A DNA stretch of 57,709 nt. Source: Colwellia sp. GTDB taxonomy: Bacteria; Pseudomonadota; Gammaproteobacteria; Enterobacterales; Alteromonadaceae. Shown here piece after piece: positions 7,870 to 17,326 of the stretch (positions are counted from its first letter, which is position 1; each line of letters opens with the position of its first letter). A program made the position numbers and the translations under genes. The notes beneath the pieces are model-generated. The model did not search any database and was not told where the DNA came from. It saw nothing but the letters and a program-made list of their open reading frames with translations. Location: contig NZ_JABSPA010000001.1 in the NCBI RefSeq assembly GCF_013214175.1, forward strand, positions 550,810 to 608,518, read 5' to 3'.

Positions 7870-9448
7870 TGAGCTACCCCATGTTGATGACCCGGCTGTT
7901 TGGCCAAAAGGCTTTTCAAAGTGGACACCCAAGCACCTCTTTAACATCTGTTTATATTTTGCATGTTGCTTACTGGCCATTTTAATCTTGCCTAACAGTA
8001 TTTGGGATGCAGAGGTTAAGGAAATTACCTTGATTATTGGTACTTTAGGTCTTTGGCGATATGGCTGGTGGTTTACCCATGCGGTACGAGCAATGATTTA
8101 TGGCAAAATTGTTTACCCCAAATTTAGAAAGCAAGGGCAAGAAATTTGGCAGCAAGGTTGGCGTCCGAGACACATGCATTTCATGATGACGACTTATAAC
8201 GAACATAAAGATATCACTGAAAAAGTTGTTAGGTCCATTTTATTAGAAATTAAACAATCTACCGTACCAGGTACTATTTGGTTGGGCTCTTCCATACGTT
8301 TTGATGAAGATATTGTCGCTGATATGTTAAGAAGAGAAGCAAAAGATATTGATGTTACCTTGAGGATTATTCGCCAAAATGTATCGGGGAAAAGAGCAGC
8401 AATAGGGTTAGTTTTACGGGCTATGTCTCGTTTACCTATTGATAAAGATGATCTTGTTGTTTTTATGGATGGCGATTTTATTTTATCTGAAGGTGCTATA
8501 AGTCGTTGTATGCCTTTATTTAAATTATTTCCAGAGCTACAAGCCTGTACTACAGATGAAGAGGTTATTTGTATTGGGCCTCGTTGGATAGAAACCTGGT
8601 TGAAAATGCGCTTTTCTCAACGCCGATTAGCAATGCAGTCGCACTCTTTGTCTGGACGAGTATTAACGTTAACCGGCAGAATGTCAGTGTTTCGAGCTAA
8701 AAACTTATTAGAGCTAGAGTTTATCCGTTTATTAGAAGCTGACCACTTAAGACATTGGCTTTGGGGGGATTTTCGCTTCTTATCAGGAGATGATAAAAGT
8801 ACTTGGTATTATATGCTCAAACATAATTCTCACATGTTATATGTTCCAGATGCACTGGGTTATACGGTTGAAGTTATAGAGGGAGCAGGCTTAGAGCGTA
8901 TGGTACAAAATTTTAGACGCTGGTCTGGCAATATGTTGAGGAATGGCTCTAGGGCAACTTCATTAGGCCCTAACAAGATGCCATTTTTTATTTGGTGGTG
9001 CTTAATCGATCAAAAATTGTCGATGTGGACCATGCTTGTTAGCCCTGTACTTGCTATATGTGCTTCTATTTATCATGGTTTAGCGTACCTCTGTGCTTAT
9101 GTCATTTTTATTGCTATCAGCAGAATGTTTTTATCGTTATTTTTATTTCAATACTCTAGAAAAATTCAATTAAGCTATCCATGCATTTTATATTTTAATC
9201 AATTAATTAATGCAGCAGTAAAAGTTTATTGTATTTTTAGATTATCAAAACAAAGGTGGTCGAATCGAGGTGATCAAAAGTCAGAAATTGATGGCAGCTA
9301 TTTATTAGAGCTAGCAAGAAATACTATGGCAAATTGGTGTACTGCGGTTGCCGTTATCTTATTATTTGTAGTGACATTGCAGTTTGCCAATATTATCCAA
9401 ATACCGTCATTTGAAATGCTTGATCATATTTTTGGCGAATTATTATGA
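7856..9448 (+). CDS. alg8: Alg8-like family 2 glycosyltransferase (polymannuronate synthase)
   Basis: The protein should polymerise GDP-mannuronate and move the chain across the inner membrane together with Alg44. It has membrane helices near residues 28-50 and 55-75, a cytoplasmic GT2 domain with the metal-binding DGD at 205-207 (FMDGDFIL), the acceptor motif GDDKST and QNFRRW, the counterpart of the processive-synthase QxxRW. More membrane helices follow near 370-430 and 485-510. Its 530 residues are close to Pseudomonas Alg8 (about 494). It overlaps alg44 by 14 bases and the next gene by 4 (ATGA), so translational coupling is likely. The gene order alg44-alg8 is the reverse of the Pseudomonas operon. 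Confidence 0.9.
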   Translation: MNRYDELPHVDDPAVWPKGFSKWTPKHLFNICLYFACCLLAILILPNSIWDAEVKEITLIIGTLGLWRYGWWFTHAVRAMIYGKIVYPKFRKQGQEIWQQGWRPRHMHFMMTTYNEHKDITEKVVRSILLEIKQSTVPGTIWLGSSIRFDEDIVADMLRREAKDIDVTLRIIRQNVSGKRAAIGLVLRAMSRLPIDKDDLVVFMDGDFILSEGAISRCMPLFKLFPELQACTTDEEVICIGPRWIETWLKMRFSQRRLAMQSHSLSGRVLTLTGRMSVFRAKNLLELEFIRLLEADHLRHWLWGDFRFLSGDDKSTWYYMLKHNSHMLYVPDALGYTVEVIEGAGLERMVQNFRRWSGNMLRNGSRATSLGPNKMPFFIWWCLIDQKLSMWTMLVSPVLAICASIYHGLAYLCAYVIFIAISRMFLSLFLFQYSRKIQLSYPCILYFNQLINAAVKVYCIFRLSKQRWSNRGDQKSEIDGSYLLELARNTMANWCTAVAVILLFVVTLQFANIIQIPSFEMLDHIFGELL

Positions 9449-10824
9449 AAAAATATCCAATCGTATTATATGTATCAAAATGTCGGGCGCTTACTGTACT
9501 AGCGCGAAGAAAGTATCTAGCTCACTCTATTGCTATAGGTTATAAGGGGCTAGTGTATTGCTTCATCATATTAACTTCATTTTTAGTAGGCTTAACACCT
9601 GTTTTATTTAATTTCGTCGTTGACCCCTATAACGTTAATCGTGTATTTAATTTGCAGATGAAAAAAGAAAAAATTAGTTTGAAAGCGCACTATCCCTTAT
9701 GGAAAATAAGTAATTATCCAAAGGAGCAAGCGAAGACCCTGATTTTAGGGGATAGTAGAGCACTAGCGCTGAAAGATAAATACTGGCATCAACTAAAAAT
9801 GAGTGATGCTTATAACTTTGCTTATGGTGGTGCAACCCTTCATGAAGTGATAGATACCGTTAGCTTTATTAAAACATCACCTAAAATTAACACTCTCATT
9901 ATCGGTATTCAGTTGCGTAGTTTTTCACCACTGTTCAAAAAAGGCTTAAATAGAGTGCCTGAGGCGATTAAGTTGATTAATGAACCGGTAAGTTATTACG
10001 CTAATGGTTTTGTTACTGAAATAAGTTGGCGGCAAATTGAACAACGCTATGAAAGTGAAGTTATGTGGTTAAAAGACTTAGTTACCAAGGTGAATGTTAA
10101 TTTAATTTCTACAGCACATGCCAATGACGTTTCAATAAAAACAGAAAAAACTTTAGAAAAATTACTTGACCCAAGAAACTGCACCAGTTGTATTTTGCCT
10201 AAGTTGATTGCTTCTCAGCCTGCACCAATACAAAAAATAATGCTGCCAAAACATGCGTTGGGTTTAGGTCTGTGGACAGAGTTATGGCCTCCGATCATAC
10301 TTAACCGCCAGCTCCCTAAGACATTTGCCAAACAAATAGCCAAAAATGCTCAATCAGATTGGCAATCGTTTAATTTTTCGCAGCAATACTGGCAGGGTCT
10401 AGTTAGTATTGCTGACTGGGCAAATAGTCATGATGTCAAACTGATCTTTTTTATCCCGCCAACTATTGCTGAAATGCAACAGCAAATTACCAATTATGGT
10501 TACGCAAAAGCGAACCAGAAATTAAGACTGGATCTGGCAAAATTAGCACCGGTAATTGATTTTGATTTTGATTCAGCCCTGACTCGAAACCTTGACAACT
10601 TTAATGACGCTTATCATTTTAACTATAAAGTTGCCAAGATGATTATTGGGGAGTTAATACAATTTATTTCCTCTTCAGCCGAGTCCAAAAAAATGGCCTA
10701 TAAAAGGCGATCGCAAATTACTTGTCCAATCACTCCACAAGAGACTTTAAGAGAGTTAGCAAGTACGGGTATTGTCATGCGAGAAGGAAGCGCATGTCGA
10801 ATTTGGCATAAACGTCATGAATAA
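9445..10824 (+). CDS. Membrane-anchored SGNH protein, AlgJ/AlgX-like role
   Basis: This 459-residue protein has one N-terminal membrane helix (about 33-57) and a periplasmic SGNH hydrolase-like domain. The GDSR block carries the putative nucleophile Ser104, and the C-terminal DxxH pair is Asp388/His391 (DAYHFN). In alginate systems AlgJ and AlgX use this fold to pass acetyl groups from AlgI to the polymer, so an O-acetyltransferase role is inferred. The family also includes esterases. The carbohydrate-binding domain of AlgX is not evident. The last 40 residues are polar and basic with two cysteines and do not look like the core domain. It overlaps alg8 by 4 bases and the AlgK-like gene by 8. 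Confidence 0.7.
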   Translation: MKKYPIVLYVSKCRALTVLARRKYLAHSIAIGYKGLVYCFIILTSFLVGLTPVLFNFVVDPYNVNRVFNLQMKKEKISLKAHYPLWKISNYPKEQAKTLILGDSRALALKDKYWHQLKMSDAYNFAYGGATLHEVIDTVSFIKTSPKINTLIIGIQLRSFSPLFKKGLNRVPEAIKLINEPVSYYANGFVTEISWRQIEQRYESEVMWLKDLVTKVNVNLISTAHANDVSIKTEKTLEKLLDPRNCTSCILPKLIASQPAPIQKIMLPKHALGLGLWTELWPPIILNRQLPKTFAKQIAKNAQSDWQSFNFSQQYWQGLVSIADWANSHDVKLIFFIPPTIAEMQQQITNYGYAKANQKLRLDLAKLAPVIDFDFDSALTRNLDNFNDAYHFNYKVAKMIIGELIQFISSSAESKKMAYKRRSQITCPITPQETLRELASTGIVMREGSACRIWHKRHE

Positions 10825-12046
10825 AAACAAGCGGGTGTTACAAAGGTACTCATTGGTAATAATGATTTTATTAATCATCATCATTATATTTTCGATACAT
10901 TTCACCTACCAAAAGCATATTCAAGATAAAGGCAAAAGTGCGCCAATCATCAGTGAAATTAAAGAACAGCTAGATCAAGCTAAAGCACTGCAAAAGCAAG
11001 GAAAGCTCTTAGAGTCAGCAGAAGTTTTTGAGCAGTTTGCTTTACAAGGTTATCCCGAAGCTATGTTTTATTTAGCAAAAGCTTATGAAAAGGGCTGGGG
11101 AGTGCCGCCTAACTTGGAAAAAGCTCGCAGTTATTTACTCAATGCCATTATTTATGATTTTAGTTACCGAGGGGAAAGTGCCTATTTGCTAGGTCGACTT
11201 TTTCAAAAATCATCCGGCCCTAATTGCAATACTATCGCGGTTGACTGGTTTAGAAAGGCATTAAAATGGAATTACCTTAAAGCGTCATTGTCCTTAGGTA
11301 TTCACTTTGAAAAGGGCTTAGGTGTTGAGAAAAATGTTGCTCAAGCAATCTTCTACTATGAAATCGCTAACCAAGCTGGGATTGCCATTGCAGCGTTAAA
11401 ACATGCTCGACTTATAGCCTTAGGCCAATCTACTTTTCCCCCTGACTCTGAATATGCTCAAGCATTAGTGGATAACGCTATTATGCAATTAACTAGAGAG
11501 GCAAATGGTGGTAAGGCAAGTGCTGCCAAGTCTCTAGGGCGCTTATATCGCGGCACAAGGCTAGTTAAAGGCATCATAGGAAAAGAGCGTCAAGACAAGA
11601 CGATAAAGTGGTTTAGATTGGGCAGTGAACTTGGTGATGCCGGTTCAATGCATGATTTGGCACAATATTTACTCTTTATTGATGATGAAAAACATCAAAT
11701 AGAAGGGCTGGCATTATTTAAAAAAGCAGCGGATAAAGGTCATGGCGGTGCGGCAACAGCATTAGGGCGAATGCACTTAAAACAGCTATATGGTTTTAAT
11801 AAAAAAGGTGCTGTTTTTTGGTTTGAAAAAGGTGTAAAAGCAGGACACACTGGCGCATTCAAGGAATTGTCGGTTATTTATTTTGAAGGGAATCTTATTG
11901 AAAAAGATCTCGATAAAGCTATAGCTTTAGTAACTAAAGGTGCGAATAGAGGTGATTCTGGCTCGAAAAGGTTACTAAATAAATTTTTAAAAAAACAACG
12001 TAAAATAAAAAATATGCAGGATAAAAGAATAAATTTACGGGATTAG
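10817..12046 (+). CDS. Sel1/TPR repeat protein, AlgK-like
   Basis: The 409-residue protein has an N-terminal membrane anchor (IMILLIIIIIFSIHF) followed by a series of Sel1-like repeats, for example AMFYLAKAYEKGWGV and ASLSLGIHFEKGLGVEKN. AlgK of Pseudomonas is a TPR/Sel1 lipoprotein that helps assemble the export channel. This one lacks a lipobox cysteine and seems to stay in the inner membrane, a real difference. Its position in the operon supports the AlgK assignment but the sequence alone does not prove it. The start is uncertain: ATG 10817 lies inside the end of the previous gene without a good ribosome-binding site, and TTG 10772 would add 15 residues. Confidence 0.72.
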   Translation: MNKNKRVLQRYSLVIMILLIIIIIFSIHFTYQKHIQDKGKSAPIISEIKEQLDQAKALQKQGKLLESAEVFEQFALQGYPEAMFYLAKAYEKGWGVPPNLEKARSYLLNAIIYDFSYRGESAYLLGRLFQKSSGPNCNTIAVDWFRKALKWNYLKASLSLGIHFEKGLGVEKNVAQAIFYYEIANQAGIAIAALKHARLIALGQSTFPPDSEYAQALVDNAIMQLTREANGGKASAAKSLGRLYRGTRLVKGIIGKERQDKTIKWFRLGSELGDAGSMHDLAQYLLFIDDEKHQIEGLALFKKAADKGHGGAATALGRMHLKQLYGFNKKGAVFWFEKGVKAGHTGAFKELSVIYFEGNLIEKDLDKAIALVTKGANRGDSGSKRLLNKFLKKQRKIKNMQDKRINLRD

Positions 12047-12105
12047 TTAGTCATTGCCGTTAGATATATAACGGCTGTTATTAACATGAGTAGAGGTGGT
12101 CTATT

Positions 12106-13623
12106 ATGGTGTTTAGCTCTATAGAGTTTATCTATTTTTTTTTAGTGCCAACCTTGTTGGTGTTTTTTATTTTACGTTATTTAGCGCTGGAAAAAGCTAT
12201 TATCTGGTGGTTAATCATTGCCTCGCTACTATTCTACGCTTGGTGGAGTGTTTATTACTTAATATTGCTCATTAGCTCAGTTATAGTTAATTTTTCTATT
12301 CACAAGCTTATATTGAAAAAGCAGAGCCGTTTATTCTTAACTATCGGTACGGTAATCAATCTAGCAACGCTTGCCTATTTTAAATATGCTGACTTTCTTA
12401 TTGCAAACTTTAATACCATTCTTGGTGTTGAAGTGCCGTTATTACATGTCATTTTACCTTTAGCTATATCCTTTTTTACTTTTCAACAAATTTCTTTTTT
12501 ATTTGATACTTATCATCAAAGAATAAGAGCGTGTAGCTTTGCTAGGTATTGTTTATTTGTTGTTTTTTTTCCGCAACTGATTGCAGGACCCATAGTCTTG
12601 CAAAAGCATACTATTCCGCAATTTACCTTAACGGTGTTTAGAAAACCGCTGTTTATGAATTTAGCGATAGGCTCAACTTTATTTGCCATTGGCTTATTTA
12701 AAAAAATTGTTTTAGCTGACTCTATGGCGCCCTTTGCGAATGACGTTTTTAATTTAGCGAATTTAGGACATTCGGTGCCAGCAGAAGCAGCTTGGCTAGG
12801 GGTGTTTGCTTATACCTTCCAGATTTATTTTGATTTTTCGGGCTATTGTGACATGGCTTTAGGTCTAGCACGTATGTTTTCTATAACTTTACCCATCAAC
12901 TTCAATTCTCCGTATCAGGCTAAAAACATAGTCGATTTTTGGCGTCGTTGGCATATGACTCTATCTGCTTTTTTACGAGATTATTTGTATATTCCTTTGG
13001 GTGGTAGTCGTTATGGCAAAGTACGTCAATATATGGCATTAATGCTCACCATGTTATTGGGCGGTCTATGGCATGGAGCCAGTTGGACTTTTGTTTTCTG
13101 GGGTTTTTTACATGGTTTATATTTAGCGGTCAACCATGGTTGGTCAACGTTAACAAAAAACACGCTGTTTTCTGAATATATTCCAGCGCCAGTTATTCAA
13201 TTCACCAGTCATTTAATAACGTTGCTGGCGGTTATTTTTGCTTGGGTTTTCTTTAGAGCTGAAAACTTTAGTGACGCCTTATTAATTATTACCGGCATGT
13301 TGGGACAAACGCAGTTTTATAATGCCGGAGTTTGGGCAGGAGTTGTAAATGATACAGCTATGTTATGGCTAAAAATTATTGGCTTAGCATTTACCGTACT
13401 AATTTTACCTAATTCCATTGAGTTAACTCGTCATTATCGTCCTGTTTTAAAAGTAAAAAGTATCCTAGCAAAAACAACAGGCATATCTGGGGTGGTCAAA
13501 TCATATTTACTGTGGCGCCCATCAATGAGCTGGTCCATGGTGATCGGTGTAATGGCATCAATTAGTTTATTTTTTCTTTATCAAGCGAACAATATAACCG
13601 AGTTTATCTATTTTAATTTTTAA
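12106..13623 (+). CDS. algI: AlgI-like MBOAT O-acetyltransferase
   Basis: This is a polytopic inner-membrane protein of 505 residues. The membrane-bound O-acyltransferase signature is clear: WRRWHMTLSAFLRDYLYIPLGG and, further on, LGGLWHGASW with the catalytic histidine at residue 323, practically the AlgI position. AlgI takes acetyl from a cytoplasmic donor and hands it across the membrane to periplasmic SGNH partners. The SGNH gene two places upstream fits that partner. A ribosome-binding site (GAGGTGG) precedes the ATG. MBOAT proteins also serve other polysaccharides, but alg8 and alg44 alongside support the alginate type. A gap of 59 bases separates it from the previous gene. Confidence 0.9.
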   Translation: MVFSSIEFIYFFLVPTLLVFFILRYLALEKAIIWWLIIASLLFYAWWSVYYLILLISSVIVNFSIHKLILKKQSRLFLTIGTVINLATLAYFKYADFLIANFNTILGVEVPLLHVILPLAISFFTFQQISFLFDTYHQRIRACSFARYCLFVVFFPQLIAGPIVLQKHTIPQFTLTVFRKPLFMNLAIGSTLFAIGLFKKIVLADSMAPFANDVFNLANLGHSVPAEAAWLGVFAYTFQIYFDFSGYCDMALGLARMFSITLPINFNSPYQAKNIVDFWRRWHMTLSAFLRDYLYIPLGGSRYGKVRQYMALMLTMLLGGLWHGASWTFVFWGFLHGLYLAVNHGWSTLTKNTLFSEYIPAPVIQFTSHLITLLAVIFAWVFFRAENFSDALLIITGMLGQTQFYNAGVWAGVVNDTAMLWLKIIGLAFTVLILPNSIELTRHYRPVLKVKSILAKTTGISGVVKSYLLWRPSMSWSMVIGVMASISLFFLYQANNITEFIYFNF

Positions 13624-13683
13624 AATCGAGGATTAGCTAATAGGTATAGCCTGAATGTGTTTACAACGTTAATAGAGGTTGTT

Positions 13684-15786
13684 ATGAGAGCTTATAAAGA
13701 AAACAGTAAATTAATATTATCTTTATTCTGGGCAGTTAGTGCCTTCTTTAGTCACTATTGTTATGCAAATGACTCAACTAATGTAAATACTTCAGTTAAT
13801 TCGCTTCCACACATCGCAAGCAAACCCGTAAAAGAACACTGGTCGATTACTAATTTAAAAAATGGTTTTACCTATGACACCTCTACGCAATTAATGACAG
13901 TGAACGCCTTGCAAAAAAAAGGCCTAATTAGCGTTGCAAAGAAAGGCGAGAATTTGTTGATAAATTATTGGCAAGAAGGTGCATATCGTTCGACCATCAC
14001 TTATAACAAAGAAAAACTGGTCGATGGTTTTGCTTTAGATGATGTCTCTAGAGTAACTAGCTTTCGTTTTGATAAACATGGAAATTTTGTCTATATCCGC
14101 ACAGCTAAAGGTCCTAAAGTCAAAGTAAAACTAATTTTTAATAACAAACTACTTTTAACATGGCCCAGGTTAAGCAAAATAAAAATTCTTGCTTTTAAGG
14201 GCACTGAGATGATTATCTCTAGTTATGATGAAGATTTACAGCAAACAAGCTTTATTCGTTATCAGTTAAATAGCAGCAAAAATTCAATCGACAGCCAGCA
14301 ATACTTAGGCAAAGTTGATGGTTGTGATGTGCTGTCAACAAAAGTCGTTTCTGCTGGCGTTTTTATTCAAAGTTATTGCCAAGTAAGTCAAGGCAGTGAT
14401 ATCCAGTTCCTGGATTTAACTACTCATCAATTAATCACGACCAAAGCGAGTCAGTTTGATGAGTTTTTTGGTTTTAAAGACAAAGGTGAAAACAAAACAA
14501 AACAAAAGTATAAGACCAAAGGCAGAAAAAATAATACCGTGACAATACCTGTATTATCAGTATCAGGAGGAGTACAAAGTAGACAAATATATCATGCTAT
14601 TTCAGGGGTATTTAGTCAGTATTTAGGAGAGGCAATGTCAAAGGCTTCTGATGAAGCGGGTAAACAAAGCTGGAGTCAATCATATAGGACGCTAACATTA
14701 GCCGAACTCTACGAGAAAACTAATCATCCTATTTTTGCACGCATAGCCACCCAAGCCATGGCTGCCACGCTAAGACAACAAAATGATAAACAGGGCATCT
14801 TTCAAGCTCACAACCCTAAATGTGCTTGGGCTTCTAGAATATATTCTATTGATGGCACTACGCCCATTTCCTTTATGATAAATCAGGCGATGATTGCCAA
14901 TAGTTTGATCTATAGCTGCAAGAAATTAAAACAGCATTGCTCAGAGGACCTTAAAACTGAAATTGAGGATAATGCTAGTTGTTTGGTGTCATCGTTTGAA
15001 TATTTATTTGTTCAAAGCCAAGGCTTGTACCGGATCCCTTATGGCAGCAACTTTCGTTATGATGGATTATTCGCCCCTTGGAATTGGCAGTTAACTTGGG
15101 CTAATTTATTACAATATGTCGGAGAAAACAAAAGAAATAGTATTTATCAGCAAAGATCTTTAGCAATGGTAAAGCAGTTTATAGCAAGCTGGCACTTTAC
15201 TGATGAAGCCAATAGTCGAGCATTGTGGCGTTATTGGCCACCTCATTATTACCTAGGTTGGCAGGAGGTAGATAAAGTCTCTATACATAGGCCGAAGCAA
15301 AGGCCAGTTATTGGTAATAAACTCAGGTATGAAGACCTAAATCATGCAGGTTTAAGTTTGTTGGGCTTAAGCTTTTTACAGTACCCATTAACCGCTCAAC
15401 AACAAAGAGGGCTTTCTCATACCATCGACTATTTGCTCGACTTTGGCAGTATTTTGCCTAGGGACATGGATGGTAAAGGCCCGTTGAACCCTCGTTGGTC
15501 ACTCGGTGCAGGTTGGCATGCTTATGCCACGCCAAGACTAACGTCGCTTTTTAGTGGCAAATTACCCGGCTCGGTATCAAGTAATAAACATTTGGCTTAC
15601 GCTTTCTTGGGCAAAGCACAAAATAGCTTTAACTTACAATTTACTTTGTCCATTTGTTCGTATCAAGCAAATAGCAAAGAGTCTGAGTTTAGTTGTGAGG
15701 TTAAGAGAAAGTGGGCATGGAGAAGTATTGATGACTTTTTAACTAACAATCCATTGTTTTTAATAAAGGCTATAAACAAAAGCTAA
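13684..15786 (+). CDS. Exported protein with a probable alpha/alpha-toroid domain; possible uronan-modifying enzyme
   Basis: The product of 700 residues has a signal peptide ending near CYAND. Residues about 40-280 are beta-rich and the second half is helical. It contains repeated motifs such as YRTLTLAELYEKTNHPIFAR, NQAMIANSLIYSC and DLNHAGLSLLGLSFL, suggesting an alpha/alpha toroid like D-glucuronyl C5-epimerases or polysaccharide lyases. A WHAYATPR segment and several His/Tyr/Trp clusters could form an active site. It is the last gene of the polymer cluster, where AlgG (epimerase) and AlgL (lyase) would be expected but are absent. An epimerase or lyase role is an inference; the family was not recognised. 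AGAGG at 13674-13678 supports the ATG at 13684 over the upstream GTG at 13657. Confidence 0.55.
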   Translation: MRAYKENSKLILSLFWAVSAFFSHYCYANDSTNVNTSVNSLPHIASKPVKEHWSITNLKNGFTYDTSTQLMTVNALQKKGLISVAKKGENLLINYWQEGAYRSTITYNKEKLVDGFALDDVSRVTSFRFDKHGNFVYIRTAKGPKVKVKLIFNNKLLLTWPRLSKIKILAFKGTEMIISSYDEDLQQTSFIRYQLNSSKNSIDSQQYLGKVDGCDVLSTKVVSAGVFIQSYCQVSQGSDIQFLDLTTHQLITTKASQFDEFFGFKDKGENKTKQKYKTKGRKNNTVTIPVLSVSGGVQSRQIYHAISGVFSQYLGEAMSKASDEAGKQSWSQSYRTLTLAELYEKTNHPIFARIATQAMAATLRQQNDKQGIFQAHNPKCAWASRIYSIDGTTPISFMINQAMIANSLIYSCKKLKQHCSEDLKTEIEDNASCLVSSFEYLFVQSQGLYRIPYGSNFRYDGLFAPWNWQLTWANLLQYVGENKRNSIYQQRSLAMVKQFIASWHFTDEANSRALWRYWPPHYYLGWQEVDKVSIHRPKQRPVIGNKLRYEDLNHAGLSLLGLSFLQYPLTAQQQRGLSHTIDYLLDFGSILPRDMDGKGPLNPRWSLGAGWHAYATPRLTSLFSGKLPGSVSSNKHLAYAFLGKAQNSFNLQFTLSICSYQANSKESEFSCEVKRKWAWRSIDDFLTNNPLFLIKAINKS

Positions 15787-15857
15787 ACCCAAACCCAAAA
15801 AAGCACTATTTAACATAAAGTGTGTAACTCATGGCATCATTAGCTTATTGGCAATAA

Positions 15858-17285
15858 TTACCAACTGAGTTTTTTTCTATAAATGGTTGAAGGACTCACT
15901 TCTAATAAAGCCGCAGCTTTGGGGATATTGCCCTGACAATGTAATATTGCCGCTTCAATGGCATGCTTTTCAACTTGCCAAAGTGGCTGGATATCATCGA
16001 TTTGGCTAGCTTTATTATTGTGAAAATTAGTATTTTCTATGGCGAAAGTCGGTTGGTTGGCATTATAGCTCCTTACCGTAGTGGATAAAGATTTTATGAT
16101 CATTTCTGATGTTATTTGGTCACCGCTATTTAGGATCACCATGCCATGGATGACATTTTCTAATTGGCGTATATTTCCCGGCCAATCATAAGAGCAGATA
16201 ATTTGAATAGCATTACGAGAAAACTTTTTAAAATGTTTATGCTCAACTTTATTGTACTTTTTTAAAAAGAAGCTTGCGATATGGACAAGGTCTCCACCTC
16301 GCTCTCTTAAGGGAGGTAAAGCCATAGTAATAACGTTTAGTCGGTAATATAAGTCCTCTCTAAAGTCTCCATTTATTACTGACTTACCAATAGAATTTGA
16401 CGAGGCCGAAATAATTTGCGCATGAAATTTTAACAACTCGTTTGTGCCTAAAGGGGAAAACTCTCGCTCTTGTACAACACGTAGCAGTTTTGCTTGCAGT
16501 GGCTTTGATAAAGTCGTTATTTCATCCAAAAACAAGCTGCCTTGCTTGGCGGCAGAAAATAAGCCTTCTTGATTGGAAACTGCGCCAGTGAATGCTCCTT
16601 TAGTGTGTCCAAAGAGTTGAGACTCCATTAAATACTCACTGAAATTGGCACAATTTACCGCAATAAAAGGTTGGTCTTTATGGTAACTTTCAAGGTGACA
16701 AGCTTTGGCTACCAACTCTTTCCCCGTACCGGTTTCTCCGGTAATAAAAATGGGCGCATTAGTGCTTGAAGCGTGTCTAATACTGTCAAACAGTTCATGC
16801 ATGGTTTCATCTTCAGCCACCATACCGTGAAAGTTAATTAACCCTGTCAGTGGTATGTTGTCTTCATCACTAGGAATAACAGTAACATTCACTTTTCTAC
16901 TAAGCGCCTTGTCGACCACAAATTTTAGTTCTTTATTTATCCAAGGTTTACAAATGTATTTTTCAACTACGCCAGAACTAAAAGCGGCGGAGACAAGATC
17001 AAAGTCTTGGTAGGCGGATAAAATAATACGTTGCGAGTTGGGCCAGCGGTTTTTTATTTTCTCTAATAGCTCGCAGCCACTCATTTCGGGCATGTGTTGA
17101 TCTGAAATAACGACATCAGGCTGATTTACTTGGCAATACTCTAGTGCTGCATGTGGCGAGTTAAAGTCAATGACAGTAGCCTGAGTGTTATGTAAGGCTC
17201 TTTTCAATGCTTGTAATATATTGTTATCATCATCAACAAGCAGTAATACCGGTAAAGATGAACTATTGTCTTGATTTTCCATCAT
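15858..17285 (-). CDS. Sigma-54-dependent response regulator (NtrC family)
   Basis: The protein has a receiver domain (LLLVDDDNN, phosphorylated Asp in VISDQHMPEMSG), an AAA+ domain and a C-terminal Fis-type helix-turn-helix (AAALLEVSPSTIYRK). The AAA+ domain carries Walker A GETGTGKE, the sigma-54-contacting loop GAFTGA and the arginine-finger region. It should activate RpoN promoters when phosphorylated. The two predicted -24/-12 promoters of the adjacent polymer locus are the natural targets. The start is taken at 17285 or 17282 (tandem ATG); a TTG-initiated extension of 24 residues reaches into likely regulatory DNA and does not resemble the family. It is convergent with the polymer operon and divergent from the next regulator. 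Confidence 0.92.
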   Translation of the reverse strand: MMENQDNSSSLPVLLLVDDDNNILQALKRALHNTQATVIDFNSPHAALEYCQVNQPDVVISDQHMPEMSGCELLEKIKNRWPNSQRIILSAYQDFDLVSAAFSSGVVEKYICKPWINKELKFVVDKALSRKVNVTVIPSDEDNIPLTGLINFHGMVAEDETMHELFDSIRHASSTNAPIFITGETGTGKELVAKACHLESYHKDQPFIAVNCANFSEYLMESQLFGHTKGAFTGAVSNQEGLFSAAKQGSLFLDEITTLSKPLQAKLLRVVQEREFSPLGTNELLKFHAQIISASSNSIGKSVINGDFREDLYYRLNVITMALPPLRERGGDLVHIASFFLKKYNKVEHKHFKKFSRNAIQIICSYDWPGNIRQLENVIHGMVILNSGDQITSEMIIKSLSTTVRSYNANQPTFAIENTNFHNNKASQIDDIQPLWQVEKHAIEAAILHCQGNIPKAAALLEVSPSTIYRKKLSW

Positions 17286-17326
17286 CGCATGCCAATTTGA
17301 GTATATGTATCTATTAATAATAGGAT

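Noticed and set aside
10794..10811. A five-codon frame with a good ribosome-binding site (GAGAAGGAAGCGCATG) at the end of the SGNH gene
   Set aside because: It ends after five codons and would overlap two genes. It might aid translational coupling, or mark a frameshift, but neither can be shown here.
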